From: an uncultured Bacteroidales bacterium | GTDB taxonomy: Bacteria; Bacteroidota; Bacteroidia; Bacteroidales; ML635J-15 | Direction of reading: 5' to 3' | Length of the DNA stretch: 11,586 nucleotides | Assembly: GCA_937899245.1 (NCBI GenBank) | Contig: CALDKB010000019.1 | Location: 1-11,586 of the forward strand | Shown: positions 3,999 to 11,242 of the stretch, one piece after another | Layout: each line of letters opens with the position of its first letter | Numbering within the stretch: position 1 is the first letter of the stretch | Translations under genes and position numbers: made by a program | The notes under the pieces: model-generated | The model's database searches: none | What the model saw: only the letters and a program-made list of their open reading frames with translations | What the model was told of the DNA's origin: nothing

Positions 3999-6908
3999 TT
4001 AATTTACTCTCCTGACACAACGGACACGATAGCTGTAGTTCCTGTTGTTGCTGTTCTGCGAACCATTGTAGAAGTCCTGGGACCACGAGTTGTTGGAACT
4101 GCTCTCCGTACTACCCCAAAAATATGAAGTATTTTGTTGAGTATTAAAGTTTCCTATTGTATTTCTGTTTTCGTATAGGGAATTCAATTCATTCTTTGAA
4201 GGAAGATACCAACCGTCACCCATATCATTGCAAGACTTGAATGCAGGATAAGAATCAAGACTTGGGTCAAGAGCCTTAATGGTACTCATATTCACAGCTC
4301 CATCGCTTAAACTATTCGCATTTGTGGTAACACCAGTCGGTCCCCATGCCAATTGACCGGCAACATCATTCATAGCTACCCAAAGATTGCTGCCACTTGG
4401 ACCACAACCTACACAAAGTTTTGCAGTTTCTATGTTAATGACATCGCTGTAAGCGCATTGTCCTGCAGCATTTTTTGCGTATGCACGGACATAGCAACTG
4501 CCAAAAGGCAAGTCGGACACTTGTGTTGTAAACGAACCAGTTACTGTACCGGCAACTGTAACCTTTGTAGCATCGTATATTGTAGGCTCTGCCATTGTTC
4601 CGTAAACAAATCCGCGTTCGGTATATGCAGGGTCTCCAACCGATACTATTGTTGCATTCAATGTTGCAGACACACTGCTACCAATAACTATATTTGTAGC
4701 ATCCTGTATGGTCAGAGTTGGCAACACCGCACTAAAATCCAATGTTTGTTCGGCTCCGTAGTGAGTTTCCCCACCGTTTATTACGTATGCACGGATATAG
4801 TATGTTTCGCCCATAACCAGACCATTTACACTTACCGAATATGTACCTGTTCCACTTCCAGCCACAATCTTTTTGGTGTTGTCCTCAATATTGGGATTTG
4901 AAGTAGTCGCATAAACGAACCCTTTTTCGGTATATGCAGGGTCACCGGCATTGGTGACATTACCGTTGAAGGTTGCAGTGCCGTTGGCAATATTCTTGTT
5001 TGTCGGTGCCGAGGTTGTAACAACTGCCGGGACAGATGAGAAGTTTATTGTTTGCTCTGAGCCGTACCTTGCTACGCCGGCATTTATCACGTATGCACGA
5101 TAATAATAGGTGTTGCCCATTTCAAGACTGGTGACAGTAGCCGAATATACGCCGGTTTCATTTCCTGCTACAATTTTTTTCAGGTTATCATCGACATTAG
5201 GATTATGCGCTGGTCCATATACAAATCCTTTTTCGGTATATGTCGGGTCTCCAGCATTGGTTACATTTCCGTTTAATGTTGCTGTTCCATTTTCAATGTT
5301 TATGTTTGTTGGCGCAGAGGTTGTAACTGCTGCAGACGTTGCTGTAAAATCAAGAGTAACTTCTTCTCCGTATGCGGGGTTTGAACCTTCATTCTTTGCA
5401 TACGCCCTTATGTAATAAGTATGTCCAACCTGAAGTTCGGAAACATTAGATGAGTATGCTCCAGTGCCACTTCCTGTAACAATCTTTTTCTGATTGTCGT
5501 CAACATTGGGATTATGTGTAAAACCGTAAACGAAGCCTTTTTCGTTGTACGCAGGGTCGCCGGCATTTGTCACATTGCCGTTGAATGTGGCTGTACCGTT
5601 GTTCTTGTTTATATTGGTTACGGCTTGTGTAGTTACAGTAGGAGCTGATGACTCGAAATTGAGCGACTTTTCGGAGCCGTAGGCAATGCCACCACTATTG
5701 CGTGCGTATGCGCGTATGTAGTAGGTCGTTCCTATCTGCAATCCCGATACGTTTGCCGAGAATGCGCCAGTACCTGTACCCGAAACTACCTTTGTCTGGT
5801 CGTCAACCGAGGGGTTGTGGTTTGTTCCGTAGGCAAAGCCACGCTCGGTATATGCAGGGTCGCCAATGGCGTTTATTGCACCATTGAATGTAGCGGAGCC
5901 GGCTGCCATATTCCTGTTTGTAACATCGTTGGTCGAAACTTCGGGCAGAATGTAAGCAGGTATAACCGTTACCTGGTTGGTGCTGTATGCAGTTCCCGAT
6001 GCGTTAATGGCGTATGCTCGCACATAGTAGGTGTGTCCGAGTGTAAGTCCTGTGGCAATTGCCGAATAGTCGGTTTCATCGCTCACCGGAGCAGTAAGAC
6101 GGTGTATGGTGTTTTCGAGCGTCGGCATCGACGATTCGGCATATACAAAACCGCGTTCGGTATATGAAGGATAGCCGGCTTCGGTTACTTTGCCGTTGAA
6201 TTTTGCCGATGTTGTTGTTACTTCGGTTGCTGGCAGAGTGTTGAGTACGGCAGGAATAGTTCCGTTTACGGCCTTGATTGTGAGTTGCTTGCTTCCGTCG
6301 TTAGAAGTTATGCTTACAGTTGTCGTGTTCATTCCGCTCTGCAACAGGCTGCGGTCTATCTTCATGTTTAGCGACTGGGTCGCACCTGCGTTAAGAGTAC
6401 CCGATGTCTTGCTTATCTCCTCAATCCATTCGGCAGTCCACGAGATTTCCCACTCGAGGGTTTGTGTGCCGTTGTTGAATATGCTGAACGGTTTCATTCT
6501 TACATCGGTTTCCTCGCCAAAGTCTATCTCGCTGATTTCATTTCCTGCATCATCGGTAACCCTTAGTGCTGGCGGCAGTTTTTCCATCTGTATATCACAA
6601 TGGGCTGTCTGTCCTGCGCTTACGGTTATCTTGCTGCTTTCTCCGTCGTTGTAGCCAGTCTTTGTTGCAACAAGGGTGTATTCGCCGAGTTCAATCTCTA
6701 CAAACTCGAACTGCCCGTCGCTACCTGTTACGGTATTTTTGCCAGACGGCTTCAGCTCTACGCCGGCATTCTTAATCGGTTCGCCTGTAGCCTTGTCGGT
6801 TACAATACCGGAAATCGAACCAGTGTATTCCTCTTCTTTATCCTTGCATCCGAACCAGATTGCGGCGGATGCGATAAGTAGCATTGCTACAAAAAGTTGT
6901 TTTTTCAT
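3999..6908 (-). CDS. DGR target: surface lipoprotein with FN3-like repeats and a variable C-type-lectin-fold tip
   Basis: The 969-residue product opens with a lipoprotein signal (hydrophobic 5-19, Cys21). CKDKEEE follows, resembling the acidic surface-export signal of Bacteroidota lipoproteins; the Trp at -3 makes the lipobox unusual. Then come a carboxypeptidase-regulatory-like (CNA_B-type) domain (~30-110), a BACON/Ig-like domain (~112-215), and six ~100-residue FN3-like repeats (~216-828), each with GDPAYTE(R/K)GFVYG and TYYIRAYA-type motifs. The C-terminal domain (~830-969) has DGWYLPSKNELNSLY, typical of DUF1566/Lcl-type domains with the FGE/C-type-lectin fold used by DGR variable proteins. 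The last ~37 codons are VR. It starts 20 bp after the maturase gene. Expected role: a stalked outer-surface binding protein whose tip is diversified; the ligand is unknown. Confidence 0.93.
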   Translation of the reverse strand: MKKQLFVAMLLIASAAIWFGCKDKEEEYTGSISGIVTDKATGEPIKNAGVELKPSGKNTVTGSDGQFEFVEIELGEYTLVATKTGYNDGESSKITVSAGQTAHCDIQMEKLPPALRVTDDAGNEISEIDFGEETDVRMKPFSIFNNGTQTLEWEISWTAEWIEEISKTSGTLNAGATQSLNMKIDRSLLQSGMNTTTVSITSNDGSKQLTIKAVNGTIPAVLNTLPATEVTTTSAKFNGKVTEAGYPSYTERGFVYAESSMPTLENTIHRLTAPVSDETDYSAIATGLTLGHTYYVRAYAINASGTAYSTNQVTVIPAYILPEVSTNDVTNRNMAAGSATFNGAINAIGDPAYTERGFAYGTNHNPSVDDQTKVVSGTGTGAFSANVSGLQIGTTYYIRAYARNSGGIAYGSEKSLNFESSAPTVTTQAVTNINKNNGTATFNGNVTNAGDPAYNEKGFVYGFTHNPNVDDNQKKIVTGSGTGAYSSNVSELQVGHTYYIRAYAKNEGSNPAYGEEVTLDFTATSAAVTTSAPTNINIENGTATLNGNVTNAGDPTYTEKGFVYGPAHNPNVDDNLKKIVAGNETGVYSATVTSLEMGNTYYYRAYVINAGVARYGSEQTINFSSVPAVVTTSAPTNKNIANGTATFNGNVTNAGDPAYTEKGFVYATTSNPNIEDNTKKIVAGSGTGTYSVSVNGLVMGETYYIRAYVINGGETHYGAEQTLDFSAVLPTLTIQDATNIVIGSSVSATLNATIVSVGDPAYTERGFVYGTMAEPTIYDATKVTVAGTVTGSFTTQVSDLPFGSCYVRAYAKNAAGQCAYSDVINIETAKLCVGCGPSGSNLWVAMNDVAGQLAWGPTGVTTNANSLSDGAVNMSTIKALDPSLDSYPAFKSCNDMGDGWYLPSKNELNSLYENRNTIGNFNTQQNTSYFWGSTESSSNNSWSQDFYNGSQNSNNRNYSYRVRCVRRVN
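4009..4122 (-). repeat. DGR variable repeat (VR) at the 3' end of the target gene
   Basis: This is the rewritten copy of TR (2860-2973). It encodes residues ~930-966, ending three codons before the stop. The twelve base differences change ten residues relative to TR: Ile to Phe, Ser to Gly, four Asn to Ser, Asn to Asp, two Asn to Tyr, and Lys to Arg. The invariant scaffold W..STE..S..SW.Q.F and the RVRCVRR end are kept. The last 28 bp at the 3' end (4009-4036) are identical to TR, as expected for the initiation-of-mutagenic-homology end. Confidence 0.97.
4425..6263 (-). repeat. Six tandem ~100-residue FN3-like coding repeats
   Basis: Repeats cover residues ~216-318, 319-420, 421-524, 525-627, 628-729 and 730-828. 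Repeats 3 to 5 are the closest, sharing NGNVTNAGDP, EKGFVYG-like and NP-N-(V/I)-(D/E)DN blocks with strong DNA-level similarity. They likely form a rigid stalk that holds the variable tip away from the membrane. Near-identical copies invite changes in repeat number by recombination and may cause assembly errors. Confidence 0.85.
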
Positions 6909-6928
6909 TGTAATTATTGATTTTTATG

Positions 6929-8044
6929 TTAATTATTCATTGTTTTTCCATTGAGTTCACTTTCTTTTAAGCGTTTTTCTATGTGAGCAAAAATTTTTTT
7001 GTAGGCAGGGCATAGAAAAGTTTTATGACGGAAGTCACCAGATACGAGAAATCCATCGTGAAGGCAACCTCCGTGACAGATATTATACCATCTACATTTA
7101 GCGCAGTCGCTTTTCGCGATATGCTCTGCACGTTTATATATCTCCGATTGCTTGATGCGTGGCAAAATAACCGGTAATGTTTCTTCATGCAGGTTGCCGT
7201 AGGAGTATTGTAGCAAGTCGTTGTCGCAGAAGCGACCACATGGCATTACATCGCCAGTTGGTGCTATAGCTATGAAATTGTCCTGACAATTGTTTGTGAA
7301 CATGCAGCCCGTAGGTTTGCCTGTAGCGATATTACTGGCTATCTCCACAAAATTCGATTCGGTTACTTTCCCTTGTTTGTCGTCATACCATAAATCAAAC
7401 AATTCTATTGACATTTTGGCATACTCATCGGGTGTAATGCCATACTCGTCCATATTGTTCTGTGCTTCGCCCGAGCAAAACAAAGGGTTGAATTTGAAGC
7501 TAATGCCTTCATCGTGCATAAATTGGTAGAGTTCTGGGATATGCCCGATGTGTTTCTTGCTGCCTACCACAATACAGCCTATATGCATCCCACGCTCTTT
7601 GCACAGACGATAGTTGTTGATTATGCGTTCGAATGTCGGCTCTCCGTAAACGCCTACTCGCTGTTGGTCGTGTATAGCTTGCGTACCGTCTAGCGAGAAT
7701 CCTATATGCACATCGTATTGCAGGAAAAGGTCAATCCATTCGTTGTTTACAAGCGACAGATTTGTCTGCATGGAGTTATGAACTTCATAGCCATCCATTT
7801 CCTTTTCCATATATGCAAAAATTTCACGATAATTGTTGATGCCCCATAGCATAGGTTCTCCACCATGCCAGATGAATGTTAATTTCCTATTTGGTTTTTC
7901 CTGCATAAACATCTTCAACTGTATGATGATTCTTTTTGCAAAATCCATATTGAACAGTCGTGGTTGCTGTTTGGTCTTATTGCTCAAATAGCAGTATTTG
8001 CAACGGAAGTTGCAGGAGTAGGTTGGTTTAAGAATTATAATCAT
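6929..8044 (-). CDS. Radical SAM/SPASM maturase, anSME-like
   Basis: The 371-residue product opens with the radical SAM cluster motif CNFRCKYC (Cys11, Cys15, Cys18). WHGGEPML and FSLDGTQAIHDQQR follow, all typical of the anaerobic sulfatase-maturating enzyme branch. The C-terminal third is a SPASM domain for auxiliary Fe-S clusters: CMFTNNC, APTGDVMPCGRFCD, CAKCRWYNICHGGC and a late LCPAYKK. Such enzymes modify protein or peptide side chains (formylglycine formation in sulfatases, crosslinks in RiPPs). No sulfatase is seen nearby. It overlaps the upstream membrane-protein gene by 17 bp and ends 20 bp before the DGR target, so its substrate may be the target lipoprotein or the 56-residue peptide at 8667-8837. 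The chemistry cannot be fixed from sequence alone. Confidence 0.9.
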   Translation of the reverse strand: MIIILKPTYSCNFRCKYCYLSNKTKQQPRLFNMDFAKRIIIQLKMFMQEKPNRKLTFIWHGGEPMLWGINNYREIFAYMEKEMDGYEVHNSMQTNLSLVNNEWIDLFLQYDVHIGFSLDGTQAIHDQQRVGVYGEPTFERIINNYRLCKERGMHIGCIVVGSKKHIGHIPELYQFMHDEGISFKFNPLFCSGEAQNNMDEYGITPDEYAKMSIELFDLWYDDKQGKVTESNFVEIASNIATGKPTGCMFTNNCQDNFIAIAPTGDVMPCGRFCDNDLLQYSYGNLHEETLPVILPRIKQSEIYKRAEHIAKSDCAKCRWYNICHGGCLHDGFLVSGDFRHKTFLCPAYKKIFAHIEKRLKESELNGKTMNN

Positions 8045-8654
8045 TATCTTCTATCTCTTGAATTTGAGGAACAATATCTACACTTCCTTCTTTAAAAAAT
8101 CCTGTCTTTATATCATCATATTTGTATTCTTTAATCGGTAATGTTACGGATAGCCCTGTTAAATCATTATTGACACTAATTGTCACGAACAAAGATGTCC
8201 CTCTTTCTGATAATAAATTTGCCAATGTAAGCTTTTGTTTTTCATACAAAACTATTAATGATTCTGATAATAAATTTTCTATAGATGATTTACTAATAGA
8301 CATCGCATCAATCTTGATAAGTATTTCTCGTCCCTTGACTCTCCCCTTTGTAATTTTTTTACTTAGCAATCGAGGAGTTTCCCTCACACCTTTCAGATTA
8401 ACAGAAAAGCCACGGACTTGATTTTCTATTGATAGCAATAGATTCAAACCAGAAGCTGTAGCATTTTCTGAATCATTAACGATTTTTATGGTATATCGTC
8501 CATTATTATGAGCGATATTATTGCTTACTTTCAAATCTAATCGTTGTTCGATTATTCTCCTTTTTTCATCTTTCTTATCTTTTACTCGGAGCAAAATAGT
8601 AACACTAATTGTTACTATTGCAATACAAATTGAGACTAAACTACCGATATCCAT
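8028..8654 (-). CDS. Membrane-anchored protein of unknown function
   Basis: I do not recognise a family. The 208-residue product has one N-terminal membrane segment (~5-22, IGSLVSICIAIVTISVTILL) followed by a charged stretch, RVKDKKDEKRR, which predicts N-out/C-in anchoring. The remaining ~170 residues look like mixed beta/alpha, possibly an Ig-like or adhesin-like sandwich (YTIKIVND, ATASGLNLLLSIE, LFVTISVNNDLTGLSVTL). There are no cysteines outside the membrane segment and no catalytic motif that I can see. The gene is more AT-rich than the DGR target. Its end overlaps the maturase start by 17 bp, implying translational coupling, and it starts 12 bp after the 56-residue peptide gene. The three genes look like a unit. 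Confidence 0.75.
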   Translation of the reverse strand: MDIGSLVSICIAIVTISVTILLRVKDKKDEKRRIIEQRLDLKVSNNIAHNNGRYTIKIVNDSENATASGLNLLLSIENQVRGFSVNLKGVRETPRLLSKKITKGRVKGREILIKIDAMSISKSSIENLLSESLIVLYEKQKLTLANLLSERGTSLFVTISVNNDLTGLSVTLPIKEYKYDDIKTGFFKEGSVDIVPQIQEIEDNDYNS

Positions 8655-8666
8655 AATGACATTAAA

Positions 8667-8837
8667 TTAAATACTATAATCTTCTAAAATGGTTCCATAC
8701 GAAGCATCGTATTCAAAATTAGAATCATCATATTCACTGTAATCATTATGATCTTGAAAGCGATGTTGATATATAAAATATTTTTCTTTTATTCTTTTTT
8801 CAATCAACAATTGGGCATATGTTTTTTTCTCTTCCAT
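8667..8837 (-). CDS. Small Tyr/Asp-rich peptide, possible maturase substrate
   Basis: An ATG at 8835-8837 opens a 56-codon frame ending in TAA at 8667-8669. The N-terminal half is charged and probably helical (MEEKKTYAQLLIEKRIKEKY). The C-terminal half is dense in Tyr, Asp, Glu and Phe (HNDYSEYDDSNFEYDASYG) with no Cys. It sits in the operon gap, 40 bp after the preceding lipoprotein gene and 12 bp before the next start, which supports it being translated. A leader-like N-terminus and an aromatic/acidic C-terminus one gene away from a radical SAM/SPASM enzyme suggest a ribosomally made, modified peptide, but no known precursor family is recognised. It could equally be a small regulatory or adaptor protein. 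Confidence 0.55.
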   Translation of the reverse strand: MEEKKTYAQLLIEKRIKEKYFIYQHRFQDHNDYSEYDDSNFEYDASYGTILEDYSI

Positions 8838-8877
8838 TTTATGCTATATTAAAAATCTACTCATACCATATTAATTA

Positions 8878-9216
8878 TTATTGCTTTTCCATTGTAATCG
8901 TTACATCTGTAGTTTCTCCAGCAAGAGCATTCACCGACTTTCTGTTTGTGGAATAGCCGCTTTTCTGTACCGTAATTGTATATTGAGCAGCATCAAGGTC
9001 TGCAAATTCGAAACAGCCATCATTGAGTGTCATACAACTATTGCTTGACGGTGTCAAGTAAACGTTTACATTTTCAATCGGCTGCATGGTTTCAGCATCC
9101 ATAACCTTTCCTTTTATTGTTGCGTATATATCGTAGTCGTATTCAGTACACGAACTTACGAAAGCAAGCAACAATATTTCTGTTAAAATTAGTATGGTCT
9201 TTCTTATTGTTTTCAT
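8878..9216 (-). CDS. Small lipoprotein with one carboxypeptidase-regulatory-like domain
   Basis: The 112-residue product has a lipoprotein signal with lipobox FVSSC (Cys at ~23) followed by TEYDYD, acidic enough to suggest surface export. The rest is one carboxypeptidase-regulatory-like/CNA_B beta-sandwich (~31-110): IKGKVMDAETMQPIENVNVYL, GCFEFADLDAAQYTITVQKSGY and a final VTITMEK. It aligns along its length with residues ~30-110 of the DGR target, including the shared MEK end, so it looks like a stand-alone copy of that domain. It starts 11 bp after the gene at 9228-10028. The role is unknown; a structural partner or the remnant of a longer surface protein are both possible. Confidence 0.8.
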   Translation of the reverse strand: MKTIRKTILILTEILLLAFVSSCTEYDYDIYATIKGKVMDAETMQPIENVNVYLTPSSNSCMTLNDGCFEFADLDAAQYTITVQKSGYSTNRKSVNALAGETTDVTITMEKQ

Positions 9217-9227
9217 TACAAATAAAT

Positions 9228-10028
9228 TTAGAAGTTAATATTAAGAGCTAAGCCTCCGCCATCAAAAGTGGCGTATGGCGAAATCTTCAAGTTTGCATCA
9301 CCAATCATAACGTGTTTTCTGCCCTTTGCTGCAATTCCATCAATAACATTCCACACATATACTGCCGCTGCACCTGCTATGGAAACATTACGTACCGTAA
9401 GACAGATGTTTGCATTGTTAACATACCTTTTCTTATCGGCAGTATTATGAGTAGCGGCAGCCTTGCTTGCAAAGGATTTATGCATCAATTCGCCAACAAC
9501 TATTCCACCAACCATAACAACTTCCCCAGCGATAAAAGCTACACCTTTACCAGTTGAGCCTTTGTGGATTTGCGCCATACCTGGTACAAAAACCCTCGGG
9601 GAAAATTTGTAATCTCTTGTAACTCTTACTTGCTCATAGTCGTAAGATGGGTTCTTGGCTGTCTGCACAAGAAGATATACCATATAATCTCCATTAGGAA
9701 GATATTCCGTGTATTCATCTATGATTCTGGCCTTTACTACAAGTGCATTATCTCCGCTAACCGAAATATTTCCATCTTCTATTTTTATATTTGATGTAGC
9801 ACCGGAAGCCAAGTTTCGTCTTTCAATTACAATTAGAGCAGCTTTCTGCTTACACTCATTTAAATCTCTACCGCTATACGATACAACATCTATGTAAGAA
9901 TTGATGCAATCGTGATGGTATCCATAGGTCCACGATGGACGCTCATCGTTTTTTTGAGCAAAAACACTTTGTCCTCCAATAAGAATGAAGAGCAAAGCAA
10001 TAATTGTTAATGATATAAAATGTTTCAT
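9228..10028 (-). CDS. Exported membrane-associated protein, LPP20-like N-terminal domain
   Basis: I chose the ATG at 10026-10028 (266 residues) because it begins directly with a signal peptide (MKHFISLTIIALLFILIGG, then SVFAQ) and lies 22 bp after the upstream stop. A start at 10076 would add 16 residues and overlap the previous gene. Following the signal, ~25-130 resembles the LPP20-like fold (RPSWTYGYHH, GRDLNECKQKAALIVIERR, and DYMVYLLVQTAKNP). The C-terminal half has PGMAQIHKGSTGKG followed by two hydrophobic stretches (AFIAGEVVMVGGIVVG and SIAGAAAVYVWNVIDG), a pattern found in Bacteroidales envelope proteins. It ends in a Phe-terminated strand. The function is unknown; it is probably part of an envelope assembly with the next two upstream proteins. 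Confidence 0.75.
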   Translation of the reverse strand: MKHFISLTIIALLFILIGGQSVFAQKNDERPSWTYGYHHDCINSYIDVVSYSGRDLNECKQKAALIVIERRNLASGATSNIKIEDGNISVSGDNALVVKARIIDEYTEYLPNGDYMVYLLVQTAKNPSYDYEQVRVTRDYKFSPRVFVPGMAQIHKGSTGKGVAFIAGEVVMVGGIVVGELMHKSFASKAAATHNTADKKRYVNNANICLTVRNVSIAGAAAVYVWNVIDGIAAKGRKHVMIGDANLKISPYATFDGGGLALNINF

Positions 10029-10050
10029 ATACAATCTACTTACAACTAAC

Positions 10051-10488
10051 TTATTTACATTTATTAAAGGAATCAAATTCAGGTGTTACATTTGCATATT
10101 TCGCTACTTGCCACAGAATATATACTCTTATATCCATTGAACTTTTATCTTCTTCAATGTATTCACATACCTTGTTCATAGGCAAATTCATAGACGTTTC
10201 TTTTACATCTACATTTTCTGTAATGTTATTTTCCAATGTCTGAATATCGTCTTTGGTATTTACTTTTACGCCTAGTTTCCAAGAACTTTCCAGTATTGCA
10301 CGTGCAAAAGCTTTTGCATACGCCTTGTCGTATGTTCGTCCTTCCGCGTATGTAACCCTGTAATAATAGTTTCCAGACTTAGATTGTGGAAGATTATAAA
10401 TCCAATATGGTTTTTCGTTAGATTGTCCCCAAACAGAAAGGAACAATCCAACGAAAACAACTAATAAAAATAATTTTTGGTACTTCAT
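10051..10488 (-). CDS. Secreted LPP20-like domain protein
   Basis: The 145-residue product has a signal peptide (MKYQKLFLLVVFVGLFLSVWG, cleavage probably near Gly-Gln 21-22). One compact domain follows, with KPYWIYNLPQSKSGNYYYRVTYAEG, a helix rich in Ala (KAYAKAFARAILESSW) and a final strand IRVYILWQVAKY. The order of strand, Ala-rich helix and strands is the LPP20-like fold seen in many Bacteroidota envelope proteins. It is 3 bp after the upstream gene and 22 bp before the downstream one, so it is almost certainly co-transcribed. Exact function unknown. Confidence 0.75.
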   Translation of the reverse strand: MKYQKLFLLVVFVGLFLSVWGQSNEKPYWIYNLPQSKSGNYYYRVTYAEGRTYDKAYAKAFARAILESSWKLGVKVNTKDDIQTLENNITENVDVKETSMNLPMNKVCEYIEEDKSSMDIRVYILWQVAKYANVTPEFDSFNKCK

Positions 10489-10491
10489 ATC

Positions 10492-11133
10492 TTAATATCC
10501 TGCATTTTTCTTAGCCTCAAGCATAGCATCCATTCTTTCGTCCATGAACTTTTGGAATTGAGCCGCATTAAAATCAATACCTAATTTCTCGTCTTTAGAA
10601 AGAGCTTCCGTTACATTTTTCTTTATTTCAGCCTTAGGTATTTCAATTGCAATATAGTAGTGATATGTTCCCCTATCTGTCATCTTATAATTATCACAAA
10701 CAGTTCTTGCATCATTCAACATACCTTCGATGACTCCATTAAACATTCGTTCCATTTTGCGTTGCACATCCTCACTGGGAGCAGAGCCTCCATATACATT
10801 CAAATATTGTGATGTTACGCCATGTACAAATTCTGGCATTTTTGCTTTAATGCTTGCTTTTGCTGCTTCAAATGCTGCATCCCTTGAATTTTGCTCATTT
10901 ACATTGTCTCCAACTCCCATTCCACGATAAAAATCTTTATCATCAAATGCAGCCTTGGCACATGGAGCTGATGTAACAGTGACATTTTCAGTTTCCATTT
11001 GAACCTTAATCAATTCTTGTTTGAGTTTTTCATTAGCAATTTGTTTTTTAATCTCTCTTTTAGTTTGTCCCATTACTGGACCACATAACATGATTGCTAC
11101 CAATGCAATACCTAAAATTTTTAATGCTTTCAT
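10492..11133 (-). CDS. Secreted LPP20-like protein, first gene of the operon
   Basis: The 213-residue product has a signal peptide (MKALKILGIALVAIML with cleavage near VMGQ). Then come a charged, probably helical stretch (~24-50, TKREIKKQIANEKLKQELIKV), an LPP20-like domain (~58-175, FYRGMGVGDNVNEQNSRDAAFEAAK and YHYYIAIEIPKAEIKK) and a charged C-terminal helix. It differs from its two downstream neighbours in length but shares the fold pattern, so the three may interact. It is the most upstream gene of the same-strand run, with a promoter-like box 22 bp before the ATG. Function unknown. Confidence 0.75.
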   Translation of the reverse strand: MKALKILGIALVAIMLCGPVMGQTKREIKKQIANEKLKQELIKVQMETENVTVTSAPCAKAAFDDKDFYRGMGVGDNVNEQNSRDAAFEAAKASIKAKMPEFVHGVTSQYLNVYGGSAPSEDVQRKMERMFNGVIEGMLNDARTVCDNYKMTDRGTYHYYIAIEIPKAEIKKNVTEALSKDEKLGIDFNAAQFQKFMDERMDAMLEAKKNAGY

Positions 11134-11155
11134 TTCAATATAGTTTAAAATTTAA

Positions 11156-11163
11156 CAAAAATA
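11156..11163 (-). promoter_or_regulatory. Likely -7 box of the operon promoter
   Basis: TATTTTTG on the minus strand fits TAnnTTTG and lies 22 bp before the ATG of the first operon gene. No clear -33 TTG is present at the usual ~19-bp spacing; the nearest TTTTG is about 29 bp upstream. The call rests on position and the single box. Confidence 0.4.
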
Positions 11164-11242
11164 ACGACCTACTCTTTGTTCCGATTTTCGGTCAAAAGTT
11201 CGGGAGTTCCTGATTTGAAAGGTGTTATAATGCCGCACATAA

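Noticed and set aside
2860..4122. TR/VR pair as an ordinary direct repeat from a duplication
   Set aside because: All 12 differences fall at template adenines and an RT, Avd and HRDC gene lie alongside, which a plain duplication would not produce.
4353..6881. Several plus-strand open frames opposite the DGR target gene
   Set aside because: They mirror the repeat units of the minus-strand gene and contain no recognisable domains; they are antisense shadows.
6929..8044. Calling the radical SAM gene a true sulfatase maturase
   Set aside because: No sulfatase gene is present in the window, and SPASM enzymes with the same motifs modify many substrates, so only an anSME-like assignment is supported.
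10029..10076. Longer start (10076) for the exported protein at 9228
   Set aside because: It would add 16 residues before a complete signal peptide and overlap the upstream gene by 26 bp; the start at 10028 fits export and operon spacing better.
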